Assembly (NCBI GenBank): GCA_938004315.1
Contig: CALKWG010000173.1
Span: 1-10,357 of the forward strand
Reading direction: 5' to 3'
Origin: an uncultured Spirochaetaceae bacterium
GTDB taxonomy: Bacteria > Spirochaetota > Spirochaetia > Treponematales > UBA12059
Length of the DNA: 10,357 nt
The translations under genes were made by a program, and so were the position numbers. This document shows, in pieces, positions 1-7,501 of this stretch (its first letter is position 1; each line of letters starts with the position of its first letter). The notes below the pieces were generated by a model. That model was given only the letters and a program-made list of their open reading frames with translations. It did no database searches and had not been told where the DNA came from.

Positions 1-1515
1 GTGCGCCTCGATATGCTCCTCGTGCTTGGGGTGCGAGATGCAATTCTCGTTCTTGCACGAGATCTCGTCGAAGGCGTAGATGCGCGGCGGCATGCCCAGG
101 CGATATTTCTTGATCACCCTATGGTCGTCGATCAGGTTGATGGTGCAGCCCGGCGAGGCGGCGCCGAGCTTCTTAAGCTCCTTCTCGCCGAAGGGCAGGA
201 GGTCGGGGATCGAGATGATGCCCTTGAAGAGCTCCGGCCCCTGGTTCGAGTGGTAGACCCCGTGCGACGAGCGCAGGTTAAGCCCCAGGACGCGCCTGAC
301 CTTGTCTATACGGTCCCAGATGGCCGGCAAGGGGAGCCCCGAGGCGATATGGTCGATGACGACGCCCTTCTCCACCGGCTTGATGCCCACCTTATATTCG
401 GGCTTACGCGTCGCCTGGGCGGGAGCCTCCACGACGAAGGCTTCTTCCGCCGTCTCGTCGTCTACGGCCGGCCTCGGCGAGGCGCCTGAGAAGTCGGCGC
501 CGATGCGGCCCGCGACCATCGCCATCTCGACGACGCGGGTGTAGTAGCCGTTGGCCGACTGGCCGTCCCAACCGTTGAGCGGCGTATCGTCCAGCCAAGT
601 CGGGATGGTAGGAGCGAGCCGGTCGCGCGGCAAAGGATGGTAAAAGCGGCAATCGGCGGGAAGCCTATCGAGCATGTCCTTGCGGAAGCTCACGGCCTTA
701 CGCAGGCGCGGCGCCTTCTCGAGCACCGACTCGCCCATGCGCTCCAGCTGTAGGCGGGTAAAATACCAGATCGGCGCCGCGTCGCCATGGGCCAGGTACT
801 CGTCCAGCGACTCGAAGACGCGGATCTCGTAGCCGTTCCGCCCCATGAGCTCGAGGTAGTACGGCGGCATCGCCAATTCGGGCGGCGCCACGAGGTCGAC
901 GCGGACCTCGCGGAAGGCCTTGAGTCCCTCGGCCTTGGAGTGGACCGTCCGGCCGTGGTAGAGGTCGCCCACCAAGGCCAGGTGGATCGACGAGTCGTCC
1001 CAGCCGCGCCGTTCGAGGAAGCTGAACTCGTCCAGGAATTCCTGGGTGGGGTGCTCGTGCCGGCCGTCGCCGGCGTTGATGAAGCTCGGGCGCGCGTAAC
1101 CCTGCCGCTCCGCCCAGAGCCCCAGGCGATGGGCCAGCCAGGTGCAGGTCCCCTCGGTCTTGGTCCTGACCACGAAGCAAGATTCGGGCGCGTATCCTAT
1201 GAGCATCTTGAAGGTATCGGTGACGCTCTCGTTCTTGGCGAAGCTGGAGCTGGCCGCGTCGAAGACGTTGACGCGGCTGCGATGGAACTCCGCCGCGTTC
1301 CTAAAGGACTCGCGGGTTCTCGTGCTGTTCTCCAAGAACACGAGGTAGCTTGAGTAATCGGGGTCGGCGATGCGGAACTCGTCCATGGGACGGCCGGCGA
1401 GGAGGCCCTCCTTGAGCTCCCGCGCCTTGCGGTATAGATAACGCTGCTCGTCGAGCGAGAGATCCCCGACGACGCTGATCGACCTGCCCTTAAACGGCCC
1501 GTTCCGTGCTTCCAT
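1..1515 (-). CDS. pyrB: Aspartate carbamoyltransferase, fused catalytic (PyrB) and regulatory (PyrI) chains, C-terminus off the window edge
   Basis: Cytosolic enzyme of de novo pyrimidine synthesis that joins carbamoyl phosphate and aspartate to give N-carbamoylaspartate. The frame is open for 505 codons from ATG 1515 to the left edge. The PyrB part (about 1-345) shows the carbamoyl-phosphate loop STRTR (64-68), the lysine of the 80s loop (K94), HPTQ (155-158), TRLQ (253-256) and HPLPR (293-297). A linker rich in Ala, Pro and Glu (about 340-370) leads into a PyrI-like part starting near YKVGIKPVEKG. Its first two zinc cysteines are present in CKNENC (487-492); the second pair should lie beyond the edge, where roughly 30 residues are missing. 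Fused PyrBI chains are known in Thermotoga and Treponema, and the PyrI part suggests nucleotide allostery. The start is supported by GGAGG five bases upstream. An intrinsic terminator sits directly in front of the gene. Confidence 0.96.
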   Translation of the reverse strand, partial: MEARNGPFKGRSISVVGDLSLDEQRYLYRKARELKEGLLAGRPMDEFRIADPDYSSYLVFLENSTRTRESFRNAAEFHRSRVNVFDAASSSFAKNESVTDTFKMLIGYAPESCFVVRTKTEGTCTWLAHRLGLWAERQGYARPSFINAGDGRHEHPTQEFLDEFSFLERRGWDDSSIHLALVGDLYHGRTVHSKAEGLKAFREVRVDLVAPPELAMPPYYLELMGRNGYEIRVFESLDEYLAHGDAAPIWYFTRLQLERMGESVLEKAPRLRKAVSFRKDMLDRLPADCRFYHPLPRDRLAPTIPTWLDDTPLNGWDGQSANGYYTRVVEMAMVAGRIGADFSGASPRPAVDDETAEEAFVVEAPAQATRKPEYKVGIKPVEKGVVIDHIASGLPLPAIWDRIDKVRRVLGLNLRSSHGVYHSNQGPELFKGIISIPDLLPFGEKELKKLGAASPGCTINLIDDHRVIKKYRLGMPPRIYAFDEISCKNENCISHPKHEEHIEAH

Positions 1516-1529
1516 CGCTTCCTCCATAT

Positions 1530-1561
1530 AAAAAAGGCGGCCGACCCGAAGGCCCGCCGCC
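1530..1561 (-). terminator. Intrinsic terminator or attenuator between the P83/100 gene and pyrBI
   Basis: Read on the minus strand, a 6-bp GC stem, one G/G mismatch and a 4-bp inner stem (one G-T pair) close on a C(UUCG)G tetraloop. Six T residues (1535-1530) follow at once. It begins 8 nt after the P83/100 stop codon and its T-tract ends 14 nt before the pyrBI ATG, leaving only the pyrBI ribosome binding site between. It therefore ends the upstream operon, and it may also control read-through into pyrBI. Confidence 0.9.
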
Positions 1562-1568
1562 GTTAGGC

Positions 1569-3185
1569 TCAACGCCCGACCTCCCCGAGGGTGGCCAAGC
1601 TCTCCCGGTCTAGGATAAGGAAGCCGCTCCCCGGCTTCTGGGCGATGAGCCGCCCCTGGTTCTCGACGAGCATCGTAAAGCGCGTCACCGGCGCGGAGCT
1701 CGCCTTGAGCTCCAAGGTCTCGGCGTCGAAGCGGCCGATGACCCAGTCGCTCCCCTTCTTGGCCACCGCGTAGAGCGAGGTACCGAAGCGCCAGAGCTGG
1801 GTCTCGGGGAAGATCTCGTCCTTGCCCTCGACGAGCTTCGCGTAATCGGCCTTATCGATGCGCACGAGCCTGACCGCGCCGCCTGTACCCGTAACCTGGC
1901 CTGCTACGGCGGCGTAGGCTGAGCCTAAATCGACGACGGTGGCCGCCCGTATGGTGTTAAGCTCGCTACGCCTGAGGGTTCGGCCGGTGGCGAGCTCGAC
2001 GAGGACGAGGCGCGAAAGCGGCTGGTTGGGGTCCATGAGCTCGAAGAGTACGACGCCGGCTGCCGCCTGCTCCTGGGCTTGGGCGACCTGGGCGGCTATC
2101 TCTTGGCGCTGCTCCTGGGCTATCTCCCGGCGGTCGGAAGCTATCTCGTCTTCCTTGGCCTCCACGGCCTCCTCGCGGGCGGCCAGCTCCTCGCGATCGC
2201 TTTGCAGGGCGGCCTCGCGCTCGGCCAGGGCGGCCTCCTCGCGGCGGGCGGCCTCGGTGACCGCTAGGCTGGCCTCCTGCTCGGCCCCGGGGCCGGCCTC
2301 GACCGCCGCTCCCGGGCCGGTCTCGCTAGCCGCGCCGGGCCCCGTCTCCGCCGCTGAGGCCGCTTGATCGGATTGCCGCTCCCGCTCGGCGGCGAGGCGA
2401 TCGCGCTCGGCGGCCAAGGCGGCTTCCTCGGCGGCTATCCTTCGCCGCTCCGCCTCTATGGCGGCCCGCTCCTCTTCGACCTCGCGCTCCTTGATATCCA
2501 CCAAGTCCTGGCGGGTATCGACGACGGCCGCGGGATCCTCGCGGCGCAGGCCCTCCACGGTGGCGGCGTCACTGATCGGGGTCGTGGCGACCGAGCCGAC
2601 GACGCCGGTACCGGCTCGGCTCGTGAGCGGAATCACGATGCGCGAACGGCCCGGCCACTGGTCCCAGCGCAGCGCGAGGCCGGCGCTGAACTCGTCGAGC
2701 TCGCGGAGCACGACCTGCTTATACAGGCGCCCGAAGTAGGCCATGTCGCCGCGGTAGACGGCGTTATAGATCGTTATGAACACGGCCAGGGTATCGGCGT
2801 CGGCCGCCGAGTAGGCGTAGGCGCCCTCGAGGTAGCCGGCGATGATGCGCCGCAAGTTCCGGATATGGTCGACGCGAATGCCCTCGCCGAGGACTATGAT
2901 ATCGGCGTCGAAGCCATCGCGTACGGAGGGGTCGACGGCGTGTATGACCTGGTAGCGTCCGGCTTCGCCGGCTCGGGCGGCTCCGGCGGCTACCGCCCGG
3001 CCTAAGAGCTGTCCTATGGCGCGTATCTCGGCGGCGGTCTCGATACGGTCGTGCGGTCCGACGTAGTTGATGAACTCGACGGCCCTGCCGGCGACCGAGC
3101 CGAGCTCGTCCTCGGCTACGGACTGCGCGAACGCGGGCGCCATGACGGCGAGCGCGAGGACGAAGGCCAGGATGCGCTTAGTCAT
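1569..3185 (-). CDS. P83/100-family exported coiled-coil protein
   Basis: I assign this to the spirochaetal P83/100 antigen family (Pfam Borrelia_P83), a periplasmic or envelope-associated protein of unknown molecular role. The 538-residue chain starts with a signal peptide (charged MTKR, hydrophobic core, likely cleavage after AFA at residue 20). An N-terminal globular domain (about 25-215) follows, with VEFINYVGP near 37-44. Residues about 226-372 are a highly charged Glu/Arg/Ala coiled coil, broken at 280-301 by three GPGA units. The C-terminal domain (about 376-538) looks beta-rich, with repeated strand-turn patterns such as LWRFGTSLYAV. ATG 3185 has an AAGGA ribosome site 7 bases upstream. 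It follows the propeller/HEAT gene by 44 bp with no clear promoter between, so the two are probably co-transcribed. The coiled coil is a length-variable feature in this family. Family assignment is good; function is unknown. Confidence 0.85.
   Translation of the reverse strand: MTKRILAFVLALAVMAPAFAQSVAEDELGSVAGRAVEFINYVGPHDRIETAAEIRAIGQLLGRAVAAGAARAGEAGRYQVIHAVDPSVRDGFDADIIVLGEGIRVDHIRNLRRIIAGYLEGAYAYSAADADTLAVFITIYNAVYRGDMAYFGRLYKQVVLRELDEFSAGLALRWDQWPGRSRIVIPLTSRAGTGVVGSVATTPISDAATVEGLRREDPAAVVDTRQDLVDIKEREVEEERAAIEAERRRIAAEEAALAAERDRLAAERERQSDQAASAAETGPGAASETGPGAAVEAGPGAEQEASLAVTEAARREEAALAEREAALQSDREELAAREEAVEAKEDEIASDRREIAQEQRQEIAAQVAQAQEQAAAGVVLFELMDPNQPLSRLVLVELATGRTLRRSELNTIRAATVVDLGSAYAAVAGQVTGTGGAVRLVRIDKADYAKLVEGKDEIFPETQLWRFGTSLYAVAKKGSDWVIGRFDAETLELKASSAPVTRFTMLVENQGRLIAQKPGSGFLILDRESLATLGEVGR
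2283..2351 (-). repeat. Three GPGA-type repeat units inside the P83/100 coiled coil
   Basis: Residues 279-301 of the P83/100 protein hold three near-identical seven- to nine-residue units containing GPGA (AETGPGA, SETGPGA, VEAGPGA). The DNA is a very GC-rich run that repeats imperfectly. Gly and Pro should break the helix, so this looks like a flexible hinge between two coiled-coil segments. Short tandem units like these can expand or contract between strains. Confidence 0.7.
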
Positions 3186-3229
3186 ATCGTTTCCTTCTTT
3201 CTAAGCTGTCTCGGCGCCCCGCTTCGACG

Positions 3230-4984
3230 CTAGGGTCGCGTTATAGTCCGTAACACCCGCTCCGCGCGCCGCCTCAGCGCCTCGGGATACGAGGCGTTGC
3301 CCGCGATGCGCAGCAGGGCCAAGGCGCCTGCGGGCTTATCCAAGCCCCCCGAGGCCCGATAGAGCGCCTCTATGGCCGCGACGACGGCCTCGGCGCCCCG
3401 CGCGTCCAGGCGCCCCGTGTTCGCCTCCGCCGCGAAGGCCTCCATGGCGAGGCCGCCCGGATCTAAACCGATGCGGGCCACCGCCGAAGCCGCGGCCGCC
3501 TTAATGGCCGAATCCCGTTCGGTCCTGAAGAGCTCGGCCAGGAGCTCGGTCGCCGCCGGGAAGCCGAACCTTCCCAGGAGCTCGATGGCCTTGAGCCGAC
3601 TTAGGCCCGCCGCGGGCACCGGACCCGGCTGAACGGCGCCTGAGCCGAAAGGGGCGCTCAAGGCGCCCGTGGCCACGGCGGCGGCCGTCATGCTGCCAGA
3701 AACGAGGCCCTCACCTATAGTACCCGATTCTAGGGATTTTTCAATATCGACGAGCATGTTCATAACCGCGTCATCGTCTGGTTCGGACGCGTACCAGCGC
3801 AGGGCGTCGGCGGCCGCCGCCTTGAGCGCGCCGCGATCGAGTATCCTCGCGCGCTCGGGCTCGAGCCCGACGAGGGGCCGCTCGAAGCGGTACGCGTACA
3901 CGATCCAATCGCGGCCGCCGGAGAGGACGGCCCCTGAGCTCGTTAACGCGGGTAGCCCCGCGGCGTTGCGCAGCGACAGCTCCCTGAAGAGCTCGCCCTC
4001 AGCTCCGTACGACCTGACCGCGTCCGAGGAGAGGAGGAGCACGCGCCCCGCGTAGCTACGAAGCGCTAGGGGCGGCCGGGCCGCGGCCCGGACGGCCCAA
4101 AGCTCCCGGCCGTCCGGGCCGAAGGAGCGCAGGCCCCCGTCGGCGTCCAGCACCGCGTAGCCGTCGGGCCCGGCCGATAGGGCGCGCGGCCCTGCCGATC
4201 GCGACGCCGCTTGCCGAGGCGCCTCCGCGGTCGGGGCGCCCGAGCCGTCCGGCCTCAGGACGACGAAGCCGCCGTCCGAGAGAGCGCAGCCGAGCTCGCC
4301 GAACCGCCCCGCCAAGAAGCTCGCGTCGACGCCGAGCGTTCGGTCGATAAGGACTTCGCCGTCCTGGCCGAAGGCGAAGACGCGGTCGCCGGCCAGCGAC
4401 ACGGCGGGGCCGCCGCCGGGGCCCGCGACCGGGCCGGCGAGGGGGCGCGCGCCTAGGGCTCGGCGCCAGATGAGGGCGCCGTTGGGGGCTAGGCAGAGGA
4501 GCTCCTCTCCGGCGGCGACGTACAGCCGGCCGTCGGGGCCGTAGGCCGGCGACGCCACGGGCGGCGCGGGAAGCTCGTAGCGCCAGACCAGCTGCCCCGC
4601 CTTGTTCACCAGCATAAGGCCGCGCTGGCCGTCGGGGAGGGCGGCCCGGCCGTATGGGTCGCAGGCGATGAAGGCGGCGCTGCGTATGTCCAAGGCGCGG
4701 CGGCCTATGGCCTTGCCCGACACGTCCATGATGAAAAGCGTCTTGCTGTCAGATATGAACCAGGCGAGCTCGCCCGAGACGACGGGGCCCGTCGACACGA
4801 CGCCCTCGGCGGGGAACCTGAAGAGCAGGTCCGGGCTCGCCTGCTCCGCCGCGTTCGCCGGCGCGCCGGACTGGGCGAAGGCCGGAGCGAGCCCGGCCGC
4901 CGCGAGGCACAGCGCAGCGGCGAGGCGGCGAGCGCCCCGGCCGAGGACGCGGCCCTTCGGTCTAGCGCAGCGCGAACCTGGCAT
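3230..4984 (-). CDS. Exported PQQ-like beta-propeller protein with C-terminal HEAT-like repeats
   Basis: Function not known. The 584-residue chain has a basic N-terminus (RGARR), a hydrophobic core and a likely cleavage site after AFA at 37, so it should be exported; no lipobox is visible. Residues about 52-370 contain repeated blades with the PQQ/BamB-like pattern 'G-L-W' followed by a beta stretch, for example AGQLVWRYEL (129-138), NGALIWRRAL (168-177) and DGRELWAVRA (291-300). Residues about 460-582 are helical, Ala/Leu-rich repeats resembling HEAT (LSRLKAIELLGRFGF, SAIKAAAASAVARIG). Quinone binding is not implied, since such propellers often act as protein scaffolds. The start overlaps the end of the methyltransferase gene by 23 bp with only a weak ribosome site (AGAAAG), which suggests translational coupling. 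No other in-frame start keeps the signal peptide. Its co-oriented neighbour is P83/100, so a shared envelope role is an inference. Confidence 0.85.
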   Translation of the reverse strand: MPGSRCARPKGRVLGRGARRLAAALCLAAAGLAPAFAQSGAPANAAEQASPDLLFRFPAEGVVSTGPVVSGELAWFISDSKTLFIMDVSGKAIGRRALDIRSAAFIACDPYGRAALPDGQRGLMLVNKAGQLVWRYELPAPPVASPAYGPDGRLYVAAGEELLCLAPNGALIWRRALGARPLAGPVAGPGGGPAVSLAGDRVFAFGQDGEVLIDRTLGVDASFLAGRFGELGCALSDGGFVVLRPDGSGAPTAEAPRQAASRSAGPRALSAGPDGYAVLDADGGLRSFGPDGRELWAVRAAARPPLALRSYAGRVLLLSSDAVRSYGAEGELFRELSLRNAAGLPALTSSGAVLSGGRDWIVYAYRFERPLVGLEPERARILDRGALKAAAADALRWYASEPDDDAVMNMLVDIEKSLESGTIGEGLVSGSMTAAAVATGALSAPFGSGAVQPGPVPAAGLSRLKAIELLGRFGFPAATELLAELFRTERDSAIKAAAASAVARIGLDPGGLAMEAFAAEANTGRLDARGAEAVVAAIEALYRASGGLDKPAGALALLRIAGNASYPEALRRRAERVLRTITRP

Positions 4985-6158
4985 AGCTTTCTACGTGCGC
5001 GGTCTGGGGATAGAAGTCGTAGATCTTGAGCCGTACGAGCTCGTAGCCGGCCTCGCGCAGGGCGCCGGCGTCGCGGGCCAGGGCGACCGGGTCGCAGGAG
5101 ACGTAGCCGATGAGCGGCGGCTTGCTCTCGCTAAGCCAACGGCGCACCGAAGGCGCGAGGCCCGAGCGCGGCGGATCGACGAGCGCGTACTCATAGGGCC
5201 GCCTGGCCTGGGGACCGGCCGCCCACGCCTCCATGCCGCCGGCGAAGAGATCGGCCCGCCCGCCGACGTTCCGGGAGGCGTAGCCTAAGGCCCTGGCGTC
5301 CTGCTCGACGCAGACGACGCGCTCGAAGCGCTCGGCTAAGAAGGCGCCGAACAAGCCCACCCCCGCGTAGAGGTCGGCCGCCCGAGCTCCCGCGACGCCC
5401 TCGCAGGCGTCGCGCACGAGCTCGGGAAGGAGGCCGAGGTTGCTTTGGAAGAAGCCGCCGACGTGGAAGGCGAACTCCTTACCGGCGACCCAGGCGCGGG
5501 CCTCGGCGTCGCGCCCCTCGAGGTAGGCCGGGGCGTCCTCGCCGTAGCCTGCCGGCGCGTCGCCGGCGAGCTCCGCAGGCAGGCGGGGGCTGAAGGCGTT
5601 GAAGCGCCGCCCCGCGCTAAGATCGACGCCCGCCTGATACGACGCCCCCGCCCCGCGCTCCGCCACGAGCCGCTCGAGCGGCGGCACTAATATCGGGCAT
5701 GAATCGACGGCTATGACGCGCCGCGACGAACGGGCGGCGTAGCCTAAGCCGCCGCCCTCGGCGACGTGGAACTGGGCCCTATTGCGATAGGCCCGCGGCG
5801 CCGAGGCGGCAGCCTCTATCTGGACGCCCTCCGCGTAGCCGCCGACCCGCCTGAAGGCCTCGGCGACGATGCGCCGCTTGGCTTCCAGCTGCTCCGGGTA
5901 GCCGAGGTGCATGAGCGAGCAGCCGCCGCACTCGCCGTAGAAAGGGCAGAAGGCCTCGACCCGACCCGGCCCCGGAAGGAGGAGCGCCTCGATCTCGGCG
6001 CGGAGGTAGCCTTCCTTCGAGGCGACGACGCGCGCCGTCGCCTTATCTCCGGGGGCGGCCAAGGGGACGAAGCAGGCGCGGCCGCCTATGAAGCCCAGGC
6101 CGTCCCCGCCGGCGGCGAGCTCGACGATATCAAGCTCGACGCGATCGCCGACGGTCAC
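4962..6158 (-). CDS. RNA m5U methyltransferase, RumA/RlmD/TrmA type, with an iron-sulfur cluster
   Basis: SAM-dependent enzyme that methylates carbon 5 of uridine in RNA, most likely 23S rRNA (RlmD or RlmCD); a tRNA target cannot be excluded from sequence. The 398 residues begin with a TRAM RNA-binding domain (about 1-58). Next come the 4Fe-4S cysteines C71, C77 and C80 (CPFYGECGGC), with the fourth at C154. The methyltransferase part carries FFQSN (236-240), the SAM-binding DLYAGVGLFG (262-271), DPPRSG (328-333), the catalytic cysteine in SCDP (C355) and a C-terminal HVE (388-390). All key residues are present. It starts with GTG, and the GTGA at 6158-6155 contains both this start and the stop of the upstream membrane-protein gene, so the two should be translationally coupled. 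It is slightly shorter than E. coli RlmD (433 residues). Confidence 0.93.
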   Translation of the reverse strand: MTVGDRVELDIVELAAGGDGLGFIGGRACFVPLAAPGDKATARVVASKEGYLRAEIEALLLPGPGRVEAFCPFYGECGGCSLMHLGYPEQLEAKRRIVAEAFRRVGGYAEGVQIEAAASAPRAYRNRAQFHVAEGGGLGYAARSSRRVIAVDSCPILVPPLERLVAERGAGASYQAGVDLSAGRRFNAFSPRLPAELAGDAPAGYGEDAPAYLEGRDAEARAWVAGKEFAFHVGGFFQSNLGLLPELVRDACEGVAGARAADLYAGVGLFGAFLAERFERVVCVEQDARALGYASRNVGGRADLFAGGMEAWAAGPQARRPYEYALVDPPRSGLAPSVRRWLSESKPPLIGYVSCDPVALARDAGALREAGYELVRLKIYDFYPQTAHVESYARFALR

Positions 6159-7405
6159 GAGCCTCGCTCCGACGAAAGGGGGCGGTACACCGCCTCCTCC
6201 ACGCGCCTATCCTCGATCTTGATTACGGTGAAGTGGCCGAGCTCGGTGTCGACGTAATCGCCCACGTTCGGCAGGCGATCCAAGGCCCAAGCCACGTAAC
6301 CCGCTACGGTCTGGGCGTAGGGTAGGCTCGTGACCTCGGCCGCGCTGTATTCGGCCAGGGCGGACAGCGGCGTATCGCCTAGAACGACGAAGGAACCGTC
6401 CTGACGCTTATGTACGCGCTCGCGCGCCGGCTCGTCGTCGGAGCTATGGATCGTGCCGATGATCTCCTCGACGAGGTCGCGCATGGTCACGACCCCGGCC
6501 AGGCCGCCGTACTCGTCTATTACGACGGCGTAGCTTTCGCGCTTGGATCTGAAGAGCTTAAAGAGCTCGCCTAAGGACTTGGTCGGCATGACGTAGAGCG
6601 GCTCGTCCATGAACTCCGCAAGCGGCCGCGAGCCGCGGCCTTCGAGGACCTCGTTGATGGCCAGGCGCAGCGCTACCACGCCCACGACCCGTTCGCGCTC
6701 CAGGTCGTAGACGGGGATGCGCGAGTGGCCGAAGCCCATGACGGCCCGGCATGCATCCTCCGCGCTCGTGCGCTTATCCAGGCTGAAGACGTCCATACGG
6801 TGGGTCATGACCGCCTGCACCGTGGTCGCTCCGAGGCGGAAGACGTTCTTGACCATGGAGGCTTCGGCGTAATCGACCACGCCCATATGCTCGGCGATGG
6901 ACAGCATCTGCACCATGGTCTCCATGGAGAGCTCGTTCTTACCCGGCTTGCCGAATATCCTTGTCACCAGGGAGCTTATGGCGTTCACCACGACGACGAG
7001 GGGCCTAAAGAGCTTGGTGCAGACGAAAAGGAACGGCGCGAGCATGACCGCGAAGGCCTCGTTATGGGCTATCGCCAAGCGCTTAGGCGTCACCTCGCCG
7101 AAGATCAGGACTAAGAAGGTCAGGGCGCCGGTCACGAAGGCTAAGGCGGCGTCGCCCCAGCGATCGAGCGCCCAGTTCGTCGCCAAGACCGAGGCTAAGA
7201 TATTAACGATATTGTTGCCGATGAGTATGGTGGCGATAAGCTCGTCGGGCCGCTTGGCCAGCCGCTCGACCAAGGCGCCGCCGCGCCTACGCTTCTTGAT
7301 CGATTCGACCTGGAAAAGGCTTAAGGAGGTGAATGCCGTCTCCACCCCGGAAAAAAGGCCGGAAAAAGCGAGGCAGACGGCCACGCCGAGGAGGGAGGCG
7401 TTCAC
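6155..7405 (-). CDS. CNNM/CorC-type membrane protein (DUF21, CBS pair, CorC_HlyC domain)
   Basis: Inner-membrane protein of the family often labelled hemolysin, TlyC or CorC. Members are linked to magnesium or cobalt efflux, and the hemolysin name is historical. The 416 residues hold a DUF21/CNNM transmembrane domain (about 1-185) with FSGVETA (18-24), IGNNIVN (62-68) and FGEVTPK (102-108), the conserved polar residues of this domain. Two CBS motifs follow (about 195-255 and 262-318; VIDEYGGLAGVVT at 295-307 is characteristic of the second), which usually bind adenine nucleotides. The end is a CorC_HlyC domain (about 330-408). GTG start at 7405 with GGAGG six bases upstream. It is probably the first gene of the operon that continues through the methyltransferase, propeller and P83/100 genes. 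The substrate ion cannot be read from the sequence. Confidence 0.93.
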   Translation of the reverse strand: MNASLLGVAVCLAFSGLFSGVETAFTSLSLFQVESIKKRRRGGALVERLAKRPDELIATILIGNNIVNILASVLATNWALDRWGDAALAFVTGALTFLVLIFGEVTPKRLAIAHNEAFAVMLAPFLFVCTKLFRPLVVVVNAISSLVTRIFGKPGKNELSMETMVQMLSIAEHMGVVDYAEASMVKNVFRLGATTVQAVMTHRMDVFSLDKRTSAEDACRAVMGFGHSRIPVYDLERERVVGVVALRLAINEVLEGRGSRPLAEFMDEPLYVMPTKSLGELFKLFRSKRESYAVVIDEYGGLAGVVTMRDLVEEIIGTIHSSDDEPARERVHKRQDGSFVVLGDTPLSALAEYSAAEVTSLPYAQTVAGYVAWALDRLPNVGDYVDTELGHFTVIKIEDRRVEEAVYRPLSSERGS

Positions 7406-7463
7406 GGGCGGCCTCCGGCGCCAAGTCTAGCTGGGTACGGTTCGCTATCGTTCATGAGGCCCC

Positions 7464-7492
7464 ATACTATACGAAGCTCCGCCGGCGCGCAA
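7464..7492 (-). promoter_or_regulatory. Candidate sigma70-type promoter for the CNNM/CorC operon
   Basis: In the 96-bp gap after the 639-residue protein, the minus strand reads TTGCGC (7492-7487), 17 bases, then TAGTAT (7469-7464). A better-looking TATAGT overlaps at 7471-7466 but is only 15 bases from the same -35 box. The AT-rich patch stands out in GC-rich sequence. No intrinsic terminator precedes it, so read-through from the upstream gene is also possible. Confidence 0.5.
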
Positions 7493-7501
7493 CGCCGCGG
7501 C

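Noticed and set aside
1569..1640. Possible PyrR-binding site at the 3' end of the P83/100 gene, upstream of the pyrBI terminator
   Set aside because: A stretch reading AGACCGGGAGAGCTT partly resembles the PyrR consensus as I remember it, but the conserved core does not match and the bases encode protein.
1570..1700. A pyrBI promoter inside the end of the P83/100 gene
   Set aside because: The only AT-rich patch gives a 4-of-6 -10 box (TATCCT) with no -35 box at 17 bases; nothing convincing was found.
2364..3005. Long plus-strand open frame (213 codons) opposite the P83/100 gene, and similar long plus-strand frames at 1-489, 787-1353, 4602-5288 and 7868-8473
   Set aside because: They are antisense shadows of well-supported minus-strand genes in GC-rich DNA. 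Their products lack domains and are unusually rich in Arg, Gly, Ala or Ser, and they lack their own promoters.
3186..3229. A separate promoter for P83/100 in the 44-bp gap
   Set aside because: No pair of -35 and -10 boxes is visible; the gap holds mainly the ribosome binding site.
4984..4984. Twin-arginine export signal in the propeller/HEAT protein
   Set aside because: RR is present at 19-20 but the surrounding residues do not fit the S/T-R-R-x-F-L-K pattern; a Sec signal explains the segment.
7493..7501. A terminator after the 639-residue protein gene
   Set aside because: The sequence after the stop is GC-rich with small inverted repeats but has no T-tract.
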